From CAKZLS01 sp963771545 (GTDB lineage Bacteria > Pseudomonadota > Alphaproteobacteria > Rhodospirillales > Defluviicoccaceae), in assembly GCA_963771545.1 (NCBI GenBank), contig CAVYTX010000002.1:744001-808000 (forward strand): a DNA stretch of 64,000 nt, written 5' to 3'. This document shows positions 24,878 through 32,691 of this stretch, piece by piece. Below the pieces are notes generated by a model, which saw only the letters and a list, made by a program, of their open reading frames with translations, ran no database searches and was not told where the DNA came from. The translations under genes and the position numbers were made by a program. Every line of letters starts with the position of its first letter. The first letter of the stretch is position 1.

Positions 24878-25482
24878 AAGGCCGACCGCTGGCCCAGGGC
24901 GTCGTGGAGCCTGCGGAGGTACAGCGCTCCCGAAATTTCTTTCGCGCCGAATTGGCGAAGATGGTCGGTGACGAACTGGGTGTCGAGCAGAGCGAAGTTG
25001 CCCAAATTGAGCAGCGCGACCAGATGAACCAGGGCGATTTTGCTGGCGTTGGGCGCATAGGAAAACATGCTTTCTCCAAAGAACACCCCGCCTAGGGCCA
25101 TGCCATACAGTCCGCCCACCAGCTCACCGCCGCGCCAGGCCTCCACGCTGTGGGCGTAGCCGAGTTTATGCAGTTGACAGAAGACGCGGATAATCTGGTT
25201 GTTGATCCATGTATCCGAGCGGTTCTCCCGGGGGCGGGCGCACGCCTGAATCACCCCTTCGAAGTCGGTGTCCACGCAAATGTCATAGGGTTTTCCGCGG
25301 ATGGTTTTTTTGAGGCGGCTCGGCACATGGAAGGTCTCGAGGGGAAGGATCCCCCAAATCATCGGCGACACCCACTGGACATCCGGAGCGTCCCGATGCC
25401 GGGCCATGGGGAACACGCCGAGGGTGTACCCCTGGATAACCAGTTCCGGCGTAAGCCTGTGTCGCGGAACCGATGGCCTAAT
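24799..25482 (-). CDS. aat: Leucyl/phenylalanyl-tRNA-protein transferase
   Basis: Adds Leu or Phe to N-terminal Arg/Lys of proteins, marking them for ClpAP (N-degron pathway). Core motifs: GVFPMARHRDAPDVQWVSPM, HSVEAWRGGELVGGLYGMAL, GGVFFGESMF and FALLDTQFVTDHLRQFGAKE. The family also needs the helix LTPELVIQGYTLG, which lies upstream of any ATG, GTG or TTG in this frame. A stop precedes ATT at 25480-25482, which has GGAGG 6 bases upstream, so I take AUU as the start (227 residues, family size). A GTG inside the conserved GVFPM block or a CTG inside TPEL would truncate the helix. Confidence 0.85.
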   Translation of the reverse strand: MRPSVPRHRLTPELVIQGYTLGVFPMARHRDAPDVQWVSPMIWGILPLETFHVPSRLKKTIRGKPYDICVDTDFEGVIQACARPRENRSDTWINNQIIRVFCQLHKLGYAHSVEAWRGGELVGGLYGMALGGVFFGESMFSYAPNASKIALVHLVALLNLGNFALLDTQFVTDHLRQFGAKEISGALYLRRLHDALGQRSAFYCDVSEDELNSSVEAVLTQSSTQTS

Positions 25483-25493
25483 CTAACCCTCCC

Positions 25494-26855
25494 TCACCCT
25501 TCGACAAATCGTTCGAGCCAGTGGACGTCGTAATTGCCATCGCTGAACTCCGGAGCCTCGAGTAAACGTTGGTGAAGCGGAATGGTGGTTTCAATACCGT
25601 CGATGACGAATTCACGGAGCGCCCGTCGCAACCGCATCAGGCACGCCTCGCGGGTGGTGCCGCCGACGATCAGTTTCGCCACCATGCTGTCGTAGTAGCT
25701 CGGGACGGTATATCCGGTATAGAGCGCGGAATCGATCCGCACGCCTAGTCCGCCGGGCGCGTGATAGTCCCTCACACGGCCCGGCGATGGGGCAAACGTT
25801 TCGGGGTTTTCGGCGTTGATCCGGCATTCGATGGCGTGGCCGGACAGGCGAATGTCGTCCTGATTGTAGCCGAGCGGCGCGCCCGCGGCCAAGCGGATCA
25901 TTTCGCGCACGAGGTCGAGACCACAAACGGTTTCGGTCACCGGGTGCTCCACCTGCAGGCGAGTGTTCATCTCGATAAAATAGAATTCCCCGTCCTCGAA
26001 TAGGAACTCGAAGGTTCCGACGCTGCGATACCCCAGTCGCGCCGTGGCGTCGGCGGCCAACCGGCCGATGAATTCCCGCTGCCGATCGTCCAGCGCGGGC
26101 GAGGGGGCTTCCTCCACCACCTTCTGATGACGCCGTTGCATCGAGCAATCGCGTTCGCCGAGATGCACGACGGTGCCGTGCAGATCGGCCAGAACTTGAA
26201 CCTCGATATGGCGGGGCCGCGCCAAGTACTTTTCCAGATAGACCTCGCCGTTGCCGAACGCGGCGAGGGCTTCCGTTCGCGCCGCCGACAACGCCCGCGA
26301 CAGGCCGTCGGGGCTATCGACGACCTTCATGCCACGCCCGCCGCCGCCGGCGGTTGCCTTGACCAGCACCGGATAGCCGATGTCCTCGGCGATGGGCCGC
26401 GCCTGCTCCTCGTTCTCCACCGGACCGCCGGACCCCGGCACCACGGGAATGCCCGCGTCCTTGCAGAACTTGATGGCGGCGACCTTGTCGCCCATCAGCC
26501 GGATGTGATCGGGCGACGGGCCGATGAAGGTGATCCCATGCTCCTCGACCATGGCCGCGAAGTCGGCGTTTTCCGATAGAAACCCGTAGCCGGGATGGAT
26601 GGCGTCGGCGTTGCTGATGGTGGCGGCGGTGAGGATGGCGGCGGCGTTGAGGTAGCTCTCCGAGGCCTGCGGCGGACCGATACAGATGGATTCGTCGGCC
26701 AGCCGCACATGCATGGCGTCGGCGTCGGCGGTGGAATGCACCGCCACGGATCGGACGCCCATCTCCCGGCAGGCCCGCAGGATGCGGAGAGCGATTTCGC
26801 CGCGGTTGGCGATCAGAACCTTATGAAAGCCGGGGGGGTGCTCCACCGCGTTCAC
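25494..26855 (-). CDS. accC: Acetyl-CoA carboxylase, biotin carboxylase subunit
   Basis: ATP-dependent carboxylation of biotin on AccB, the first step of fatty acid synthesis. 453 residues with KVLIANRGEIALRILRACRE at the N-terminus, the ATP-grasp Gly-rich loop KATAGGGGRGMKVV, catalytic FEFLFEDGEFYFIEMNTRLQ and VEHPVTE. It lies 3 bases downstream of accB on the same strand and 11 bases before aat, so aroQ-accB-accC-aat probably form one operon. Confidence 0.96.
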   Translation of the reverse strand: MNAVEHPPGFHKVLIANRGEIALRILRACREMGVRSVAVHSTADADAMHVRLADESICIGPPQASESYLNAAAILTAATISNADAIHPGYGFLSENADFAAMVEEHGITFIGPSPDHIRLMGDKVAAIKFCKDAGIPVVPGSGGPVENEEQARPIAEDIGYPVLVKATAGGGGRGMKVVDSPDGLSRALSAARTEALAAFGNGEVYLEKYLARPRHIEVQVLADLHGTVVHLGERDCSMQRRHQKVVEEAPSPALDDRQREFIGRLAADATARLGYRSVGTFEFLFEDGEFYFIEMNTRLQVEHPVTETVCGLDLVREMIRLAAGAPLGYNQDDIRLSGHAIECRINAENPETFAPSPGRVRDYHAPGGLGVRIDSALYTGYTVPSYYDSMVAKLIVGGTTREACLMRLRRALREFVIDGIETTIPLHQRLLEAPEFSDGNYDVHWLERFVEG

Positions 26856-26858
26856 CCC

Positions 26859-27317
26859 TTACTCGACGATGATCAAGGGTTCGCCGTATTCCACCGGCAT
26901 TCCGCTGGTGACGAAGATGCGGGTTACCGTTCCCGGGTGCTGAGCCTTGATGGGGTTGAAGACCTTCATCGCCTCGATCAACAGCAGCGTGTCGCCGGTG
27001 GCGACGGTGTCGCCGATCTTGACGAATTCGGGCGTGCCGGGCTCCGCCGACGTATAGACGACGCCCACCATCGGCGAGGCGATCAGACCCGGATGATCGA
27101 GATCGGGATCGCCGCCGGCCGCGCCGGCCGCCGCGTCCGTGGGGCCGGCCGCCGCCGGAACGGCGTAACTAGGCGCCGGGGCGGGCGTCTTGGCCACGCG
27201 CAGGCGCCAGTCGCCGTGGCCGTACTCGATTTCGGTCAGGCCGGTTTCGTGCAACAGATCGGCCAGCGCGCGAACGGCCTCGGCGTCCACCTTGGGTTTT
27301 CTTCTCGGTTCGGTCAT
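26859..27317 (-). CDS. accB: Acetyl-CoA carboxylase, biotin carboxyl carrier protein
   Basis: 152 residues. A helical N-terminal part (VRALADLLHETGLTEIEYGH), an Ala/Pro-rich linker (APAPSYAVPAAAGPTDAAAG) and the biotinyl domain with the attachment motif EAMKVFN, Lys being the biotinylation site. Final strand GEPLIIVE is typical. Start MTEPRRKPKVDAEAVRALAD. It follows aroQ by 7 bases. Confidence 0.95.
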   Translation of the reverse strand: MTEPRRKPKVDAEAVRALADLLHETGLTEIEYGHGDWRLRVAKTPAPAPSYAVPAAAGPTDAAAGAAGGDPDLDHPGLIASPMVGVVYTSAEPGTPEFVKIGDTVATGDTLLLIEAMKVFNPIKAQHPGTVTRIFVTSGMPVEYGEPLIIVE

Positions 27318-27324
27318 TGATTCG

Positions 27325-27766
27325 CTATCCGTTCAGTCGTCGCGCCGCGGCCTCCATGGCCATCTCATAGCCGAAACCGCCGCAGCCGCAAATCACCCCC
27401 GCCGCCGCCCGCGAAATGAACGACGTGTGACGGAACCGCTCGCGCCGGAAGATGTTGGACAGGTGCACCTCGTACACGGGCATGTCAAGCGCCAGCAGCG
27501 CGTCGAGAATCGCCACCGACGTGTGGGTGTAGGCCCCGGCGTTGATGATCAGCGCCGCGTAGCCGTCCCGCGCTTGCTGTATCCAATCCACGAGCTGCCC
27601 TTCGGCGTTGCTCTGGCGGAAGTCCACGCCGAGGTCCAGGGCCGCGCCGCGGCGGACGCAGGCGGCCTCGATGTCGGCGAGGGTCTCGGCGCCATAGATC
27701 TCCGGCTCGCGGGTGCCCAGGAGGTTCAGGTTCGGTCCGTTGAGGATGAGAATTCTTGGATGGCAT
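27325..27766 (-). pseudogene. aroQ: Type II 3-dehydroquinate dehydratase, frame interrupted at codon 3
   Basis: Shikimate pathway enzyme converting 3-dehydroquinate to 3-dehydroshikimate. From 27756 down the sequence is perfect: RILILNGPNLNLLGTREPEI, INAGAYTHTSVAILDAL, YEVHLSNIFRRERFRHTSFI, GVICGCGGFGYEMAM, with active-site Tyr, Asn and His present. But this frame has no start codon; the only suitable ATG (27764-27766, ATG CCA TCC) is out of frame by one base. Deleting one T of the pair 27756-27757 gives MPSRILILNG. The gene is essential in most bacteria, so an assembly indel is the simplest reading; otherwise it is a recent null allele. Confidence 0.85.
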
Positions 27767-27852
27767 CGGCAAACCGCGCGTGGCTTCGGAAGCGGTCGCT
27801 TATAGCACGGAGGCGGCCTTGTGTAACACAGCGTTTGGATTATGTTAGCCGT

Positions 27853-27886
27853 TACGCACCCTCATCGAATACGCACCCTCATCGAA
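27853..27886 (+). repeat. 17-bp tandem repeat in the thiSG leader
   Basis: TACGCACCCTCATCGAA occurs twice head to tail, 22 bases before the thiSG start. No thi-box riboswitch motif (CTGAGA) was found in this leader. Role unknown. Confidence 0.7.
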
Positions 27887-27907
27887 AGACACGCAGAGCC
27901 GGGACCC

Positions 27908-28918
27908 ATGCACATTACCTTGAATGGCGAGAACAAGACCCTCCAACCGCCGATGACGGTGGAACAGTTGATCGACCACATCGGTTTGGATTCGCGCAAG
28001 GTGGCGGTGGAACGGAACCTCGAGATCGTGCCCCGGTCCGGCTACGCCGACATCGGTCTGGCGGACGGGGATCAAATCGAGATCGTCCATTTCATCGGCG
28101 GGGGCGCGCCGGATGCGCCTCAATCCGCCGCCGCCGGAACCGAGGCGGACGACGACGCCCTGGCGGTCGCCGGCCGCCGGTTCCGCTCCCGGCTGCTGGT
28201 GGGAACCGGCAAGTACAAGGACTTCGAGGAGACCGCCCGGGCCATCGAGGCCTCCGGCGCCGAAATCGTCACCGTCGCCGTCCGCCGCGTCAATGTCACC
28301 GATCCCAGCCAGCCCATGCTGGTGGATTACGTGGACCCCAAGCGCTACACCTACCTGCCCAATACGGCGGGCTGTTTCACGGCGATGGACGCCGTGCGTA
28401 CGTTACGATTGGCCCGCGAGGCCGGCGGCTGGGACTTGGTCAAGCTGGAGGTGCTGGGCGACCGGAAGACCCTCTATCCCAACATGACCGAGACCCTGGA
28501 TGCGGCCGAGATCCTGATCAAGGAAGATTTCAAGGTCATGGTCTACTGCAGCGACGATCCCATCCTCGCCAAGCGGCTCGAGGACATGGGCTGCCACGCC
28601 ATCATGCCGCTGGCCGCGCCCATCGGTTCCGGCCTCGGCGTCCAGAACCCGGTGCACATCCGCCTGATCGTCGAGCAGTCGTCGGTGCCGGTGCTGGTGG
28701 ACGCCGGCGTCGGCACCGCGTCGGACGCGGCGGTGGCCATGGAATTGGGTTGCGACGGCGTGCTCATGAACACCGCCATCGCCGAGGCCAAGGACCCGAT
28801 CCGCATGGCCAAGGCCATGAAGCTGGCGGTGGAATCCGGGCGTCTCGCCTATCTCGCCGGCCGCATGCCCAAGAAACTCTACGCCGACCCCTCGTCGCCG
28901 CTCGCCGGCCTGATTTAG
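27908..28918 (+). CDS. thiG: Fused sulfur carrier protein ThiS / thiazole synthase ThiG
   Basis: Makes the thiazole phosphate of thiamine. Residues 1-67 are ThiS (MHITLNGENKTLQPPMTVEQ ... IEIVHFIGGGAPD, with the GG that is normally the free C-terminus carrying the thiocarboxylate). A linker of about 25 Ala/Asp-rich residues leads to ThiG, with RFRSRLLVGTGKYKDFEETA, VRRVNV, the Schiff-base Lys in LVKLEVLGD, and PIGSGLGVQN. ThiS-ThiG fusions occur in other alphaproteobacteria; how the internal GG is charged is not evident here. Fragments of this gene's 3' end recur at 33449-33487 and 34088-34120. Confidence 0.93.
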   Translation: MHITLNGENKTLQPPMTVEQLIDHIGLDSRKVAVERNLEIVPRSGYADIGLADGDQIEIVHFIGGGAPDAPQSAAAGTEADDDALAVAGRRFRSRLLVGTGKYKDFEETARAIEASGAEIVTVAVRRVNVTDPSQPMLVDYVDPKRYTYLPNTAGCFTAMDAVRTLRLAREAGGWDLVKLEVLGDRKTLYPNMTETLDAAEILIKEDFKVMVYCSDDPILAKRLEDMGCHAIMPLAAPIGSGLGVQNPVHIRLIVEQSSVPVLVDAGVGTASDAAVAMELGCDGVLMNTAIAEAKDPIRMAKAMKLAVESGRLAYLAGRMPKKLYADPSSPLAGLI

Positions 28919-28962
28919 CGGAGGGGAGGCGGCGCTTCCAACTGCGTCCGCCGGCAAAAACT

Positions 28963-29085
28963 GTATACCTTTTGTCGACCTTCGGGGCCGTTTTGTATAC
29001 CGTCGTTCCGCATCCGTGGCGCTTAAACCGTTGATCCGAAACAATACCCGTTGGCGCCAACTGTGAAGGGTATACAAAAGTATAT
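28963..29085. repeat. GTATAC palindrome cluster, left of IS66
   Basis: GTATAC occurs at 28963-28968, 28995-29000 and 29070-29075, with GTATAT at 29080-29085. Most copies adjoin a TTTTG or CAAAA tract. Together with 30883-30955 the sites look like an operator array or small repeat element split by the IS66 insertion. No adjacent regulator identifies them. Confidence 0.5.
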
Positions 29086-29103
29086 AAAAGTAGTCCTCTT
29101 CTC

Positions 29104-30832
29104 GTAACAGGGGCAGAATCCCGGGCATTGTGGTGAGTCCGAGAAGTCACATGTCGGCCTCGAAGTGATCGGTCATGCGGGATCTTGGTTTGGCCGCGCG
29201 GTCGGATGTGATTCACTGTCGCCATGGCCGCCTCGATACCGGATGTTGACGATCTGAGGGTTGACGAACTCAAGAAGCTGGTTTTGCGGCTTCTCGAAGA
29301 GATTTCGGCTTTGCGCGCGGAGACCGCGGCGCTGCGCGACGAGATTGCCCGCCTCAAGGGTCTGAAGGGTCGGCCGAAGATCCGTCCGAGTGGGATGGAG
29401 GCGGCGACGGATGGTAAGCCAAAGGATGGCAAGACCATAAAGCGCCGTGGGCGCGGGGCCAAGCGGGTGCTCGTCACCGAGGAACGGGTGATCAGGATCG
29501 ACGCGCCGCCGGGCTCGCGGTTCAAGGGCTACGAGACGACGGTGGTTCAGGACCTGGTGGTCCGGCCGATCGCGATCCGCTATCGCCGGGAACGCTGGAA
29601 AACGCCGAGCGGAGAGACGATCGTGGCGCCGCTGCCGTGCGGGGTGCGCGGCCATGTGGGCGCGGAGTTGCGGCGCACCGTGCTGGCGCTCTACCACCAG
29701 GGGCGGATGACGGGTCCGGGGCTGCTCGCGCACCTTCGCGACCTCGGGGTGAGTCTCTCGGAGCGGCAGTTGGGGCGCCTGCTCATCGATGGCCAAGAGC
29801 CCTTTGTCGACGAGGCGCGCGCGGTTCTGCGGGCCGGGCTGGAGACGGCGGCGTGGATCAGCGCCGACGACACGGGGGCCCGTCACAAGGCGACGAACGG
29901 AACCTGCACCCAGATCGGCAACGACCACTTCACCTGGTTCGCCACCACCGGCTCCAAGAGCCGGCGGAACTTTCTCGAACTGCTGCGCGCCGGACACGGC
30001 GACTACGTGGTCAACGACGCCGCGCTGGCCTTCATGCGCGCGGGGGGCCTGGCGGGTCCGCTGATCGCCCGGCTGGCGGCGGACGACGGCAAGCGCTTCG
30101 CGGACGCGGCGGCGTGGACCGCCCATCTCGAACGCCTCGGCCTCACCGGCCTCAAGGTCGCCCCGGACCCGGTCCGCGTCGCCACCGAGGGGGCGCTGTG
30201 GGGCAGCATCGTCGACCACGGCTTGCTGGGCGACGCCGTCATCCTCAGCGACGACGCCGGCCAGTTCAACGTCGGCCGCCACGCGCTCTGCTGGGTGCAC
30301 GCCGAGCGCCTGATCCACAAGCTGGACACCTTCAACGACCGCCAGCGCCGGGCCGTGACGCGCATCCGCGCCCGCGTCTGGCGGCTCTACGCCGACCTCA
30401 AGGCCTACCGGAAGCGGCCGTCGGCCCGGCGCAAGGCGGACCTCGCGCGACGTTTCGACGCCCTGTTCACCACCCGCACCGGCTTTGTCACCCTCGATCG
30501 GCTGCTGCGCCGGTTGCACGCCAACAAGCAAGAGTTGCTTGCCGTTCTAGACCGGCCCGAGATCCCGCTGCACACCAACGGCTCCGAAAACGACATCCGC
30601 TGCCAGGTCACGCGGCGCAAGATCTCCGCCGGAACCCGTTCCGACGTCGGCCGCGACTGCCGCGACGCCTTCCTCGGCCTGATGAAAACCTGCCGGAAAC
30701 TCGGGATATCGTTCTGGACCTACCTCGGCGACCGCCTCCACGCGCCCGACGCCCCGGAAATCCCGCCCCTCCCCGATCTCGTCCGAGCGAGAGCCTCCCC
30801 CGCCTGACCGCCCGGTGTTTTGCCCCTGTTAC
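29104..30832. mobile_element. IS66-family insertion sequence
   Basis: 1729 bp. Terminal inverted repeats begin GTAACAGGGGCA at both ends (29104 onward and complement of 30832), agreeing over about 19 of 23 bases. An 8-bp direct duplication CTCTTCTC flanks it (29096-29103 and 30833-30840), the hallmark target size of IS66. It encodes a single transposase and lacks TnpA/TnpB accessory genes, like the ISBst12 subgroup. Confidence 0.93.
29224..30807 (+). CDS. IS66-family transposase (TnpC-like)
   Basis: 527 residues. N-terminal leucine-zipper region (DELKKLVLRLLEEISALRAE), the basic GRPKIRPSG region, and the DDE core: first Asp in WISADDTGARHKATNGTCTQ, second in AVILSDDAGQFNVG, and Glu in the IPLHTNGSENDIRCQVTRRK block. 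C-terminal ISFWTYLGDRL is typical. Frame intact, so the element may be active. It carries its own start 120 bases inside the left end. Confidence 0.93.
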   Translation: MAASIPDVDDLRVDELKKLVLRLLEEISALRAETAALRDEIARLKGLKGRPKIRPSGMEAATDGKPKDGKTIKRRGRGAKRVLVTEERVIRIDAPPGSRFKGYETTVVQDLVVRPIAIRYRRERWKTPSGETIVAPLPCGVRGHVGAELRRTVLALYHQGRMTGPGLLAHLRDLGVSLSERQLGRLLIDGQEPFVDEARAVLRAGLETAAWISADDTGARHKATNGTCTQIGNDHFTWFATTGSKSRRNFLELLRAGHGDYVVNDAALAFMRAGGLAGPLIARLAADDGKRFADAAAWTAHLERLGLTGLKVAPDPVRVATEGALWGSIVDHGLLGDAVILSDDAGQFNVGRHALCWVHAERLIHKLDTFNDRQRRAVTRIRARVWRLYADLKAYRKRPSARRKADLARRFDALFTTRTGFVTLDRLLRRLHANKQELLAVLDRPEIPLHTNGSENDIRCQVTRRKISAGTRSDVGRDCRDAFLGLMKTCRKLGISFWTYLGDRLHAPDAPEIPPLPDLVRARASPA

Positions 30833-30840
30833 CTCTTCTC

Positions 30841-31180
30841 AGGCTAAGCTCTTGATTTTTCTAGAAAGGCATTTTCCGGCAGGTATACAAAAGTATACAT
30901 GAATTCCGCATAATGCATTGATATGTATTAAGATATTGCCATAACAAAAGTATACATAAGAAAACGACATCCCTGTTGTCTGGTCCGACATACCATCGGA
31001 AAGGTGCCGTAACCGAACAGATCCTTTCCACCGCTCTAAGTAGAACAAAGAAGGAACATAAATCCTGGCAGGCGGTGCGTCAAGGGCTTTGTTCCTTCCC
31101 GGTTGCCCATGGGACCGGGAGACAGCATATTTGAAGGCAATGACGGCAAAACTTTGCCTGCGTTTTTTTGAGGTGACGGA
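30841..31180. repeat. GTATAC palindrome cluster, right of IS66, and spacer
   Basis: GTATACAAAAGTATAC at 30883-30898 holds two sites, with another at 30950-30955. These match the cluster left of the IS66 element, so the insertion split one region. From 30960 to 31180 no gene is seen; this leads into fitA. Confidence 0.5.
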
Positions 31181-31417
31181 ATGCCCCAGCTTACGGTCCG
31201 GAATGTCAACGAGCAGGTTGTCCGCGCCCTGAAACGGAGAGCCGCCGATCACGGCCGGTCCGCCGAGGCCGAACACCGGGACATCCCGCGCCAGGCCTTG
31301 CTGGATGGAGAGGAAAGCTTTGCGAGCAGCGCGAAGGCGCTGCGGAGCCGTCTCCGTTCAACCGTCGACAGCGCCGATCTGATCCGCGCCGACCGTGACC
31401 GCGACACCGGCCCGTGA
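31181..31417 (+). CDS. fitA: FitA-like ribbon-helix-helix antitoxin
   Basis: 78 residues. MPQLTVRNVNEQVVRALKRR and AADHGRSAEAEHRDIPRQAL match the FitA/VapB-type Arc-like antitoxins that bind DNA and neutralise a PIN-domain toxin. It should be co-transcribed with fitB just downstream, which is truncated. FitA may retain a repressor function at nearby sites. Confidence 0.85.
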   Translation: MPQLTVRNVNEQVVRALKRRAADHGRSAEAEHRDIPRQALLDGEESFASSAKALRSRLRSTVDSADLIRADRDRDTGP

Positions 31418-31423
31418 CCGGCT

Positions 31424-31678
31424 ATGGAAAGCAAGGGGGTCAGAAGTCATTTGATTTTCACACGAATCTGACCCCCTTGCTTCCTGCGCCAACTCGCCGC
31501 CGCCGCCGGCCGGCTGGCCATGGATCTCGACCATCCTGTCTATGATTGTTTTTATCTGGCGCTGGCGATCCAGGAACAGTATCCGGTCATCACCGCCGAT
31601 GCCCGGTTTCACGACAAGGTGCGCGGCCATCCCTACCTGTCGGACCGCATTCGCCACGTGGCGAATGTCGGGTCGTGA
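31424..31678 (+). pseudogene. fitB: FitB/VapC-type PIN toxin, N-terminal half replaced by a hairpin element
   Basis: PIN-domain ribonuclease toxin. Only the C-terminal 64 residues survive (31484-31678): LAAAAGRLAMDLDHPVYDCF, YLALAIQEQYPVITADARFH, DKVRGHPYLSDRIRHV. This includes the third and fourth acidic region of the PIN site (HPVYDCFYLAL and TADARF). The ATG at 31424 runs straight into the 54-bp hairpin element (31429-31482) and stops at 31468-31470. The first about 70 residues, with the metal-binding DTN motif, are missing. Confidence 0.8.
31429..31482. mobile_element. 54-bp hairpin element (GGGGTCAGA family)
   Basis: Perfect 16-bp arms, AAGCAAGGGGGTCAGA (31429-31444) and its complement at 31467-31482, around a 22-base loop. 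It sits exactly at the break in fitB. Related but imperfect sequences lie at 33864-33925, at the end of the truncated ydcF copy, and at 11239-11262. Such hairpins resemble REP-type elements moved by Y1 transposases; this is inference. Confidence 0.7.
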
Positions 31679-31858
31679 CCCGCGACATCGACGTGGTCAG
31701 AAGAGCGTCGCGATTGAGGGCAAGCCGACCTGCTTTAATCTTTTTGCTAGAATACTAGACGCGACCCCATCGCCCCTTAGCGACGTCACTATGACCATAG
31801 TGCATATCCATGTACGAATTCAAGGTTCGCCCGCGGTACAATGTCCGGTCTATGAGCG

Positions 31859-32629
31859 ATGCAACCTGTTCCAATATCTCTGATACGGCAATTCGCAGCT
31901 CAGTTTTGCTATGGCCGCAGCGGCTACGCCCGGCGGGAGCTGGAAAAGCTGTTTATCCAATACCAGATTGACGTGCCGTCCGTGGATCCAAGTCGGCCTC
32001 CAACAAAGAACGAATACTTCGTTCACTTTGTCGGGGCGATGACCCCGGAAACTCAGCGCCAGTTTCTCTACGACCTATGCGACGATCCTCCTCCCGCGAC
32101 GGGCCAACTCCCAAGCCCTGTGAAAAGGCTGGAATTCTTGCGCGCCCTGGTGGCTGCTGATGGCGTGTCGCCGCTTGGCGTTGACCTGTCGGCCCTAAGT
32201 GTCCACGGTGTCCGCGATCAGTGGTTCACTGCAGCGTCGCGGCTTAAGTCCTCGCCATCTTCAGCGATCGCCGCTGCGCGGGCGCTCTTGGAGACAACGT
32301 GCAAGTCCATTCTCTCGGAACGTGGCGAAACGGCAGACGCTTCGGGCGATATCGCGCGGCTATACAAACAGACGAGCCGGGTGCTTCAGATCCAGGCATC
32401 ATCTGGCCTGTCCCAGCCGGTGCATCAGATGCTGAACGGGCTTGCGCAGGCTATTGACGGGCTAGCCGCACTCAGCAACCGAGGCGGCGACCGGCACGGC
32501 CTTCATGGGGGCGTTCGCATCACAGATCGATCCGTCGCGACTCTTGCTGTTCACGCGGCGGGTAGTATCTCGTTGTTCCTTGTTCACACGCATAGGAGTA
32601 GCCTTCGTGCGAAGAGCAAGCCTGTCTAA
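31859..32629 (+). CDS. Abortive infection family protein (Abi C-terminal domain)
   Basis: 256 residues, no membrane segments. The C-terminal half (about 130-245) matches the abortive-infection C-terminal domain: SSAIAAARALLETTCKSILS, RLYKQTSRVLQIQ, LNGLAQAIDGLAALSNRGGD-RHG, and HAAGSISLFLV. The R-x4-H arrangement (NRGGDRH) is HEPN-like, as in ribonuclease Abi proteins. The N-terminal half begins with an FCYGRSGYARRELEKLF block common to this type. The stop codon lies inside the first bases of an attC-like site (32624-32683), so the gene looks like an integron cassette. Phage defence is inferred from the family. Confidence 0.85.
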   Translation: MQPVPISLIRQFAAQFCYGRSGYARRELEKLFIQYQIDVPSVDPSRPPTKNEYFVHFVGAMTPETQRQFLYDLCDDPPPATGQLPSPVKRLEFLRALVAADGVSPLGVDLSALSVHGVRDQWFTAASRLKSSPSSAIAAARALLETTCKSILSERGETADASGDIARLYKQTSRVLQIQASSGLSQPVHQMLNGLAQAIDGLAALSNRGGDRHGLHGGVRITDRSVATLAVHAAGSISLFLVHTHRSSLRAKSKPV

Positions 32630-32683
32630 TAAACCGATGCAGCGGACGGCCTTCGGTCGTCGCTGATCGCCCAGGCGTTAGGT
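32624..32683 (+). repeat. Integron attC-like site (60 bp)
   Basis: Left end GTCTAAT (32624-32630) fits the inverse core RYYYAAC with one mismatch; right end GTTAGGT (32677-32683) fits the core GTTRRRY. Between them 32636-32651 pairs with 32655-32668 around a TTC loop, leaving two unpaired G on one arm, as the extrahelical bases of attC. Size matches the classical 59-base element. It begins at the stop codon of the Abi gene and the next gene starts 9 bases after it. No integrase gene lies in the window. Confidence 0.7.
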
Positions 32684-32691
32684 TTCATCAC

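Noticed and set aside
27780..27907. Possible TPP riboswitch before thiSG
   Set aside because: No CTGAGA thi-box or paired stems found; only a 17-bp tandem repeat is present.
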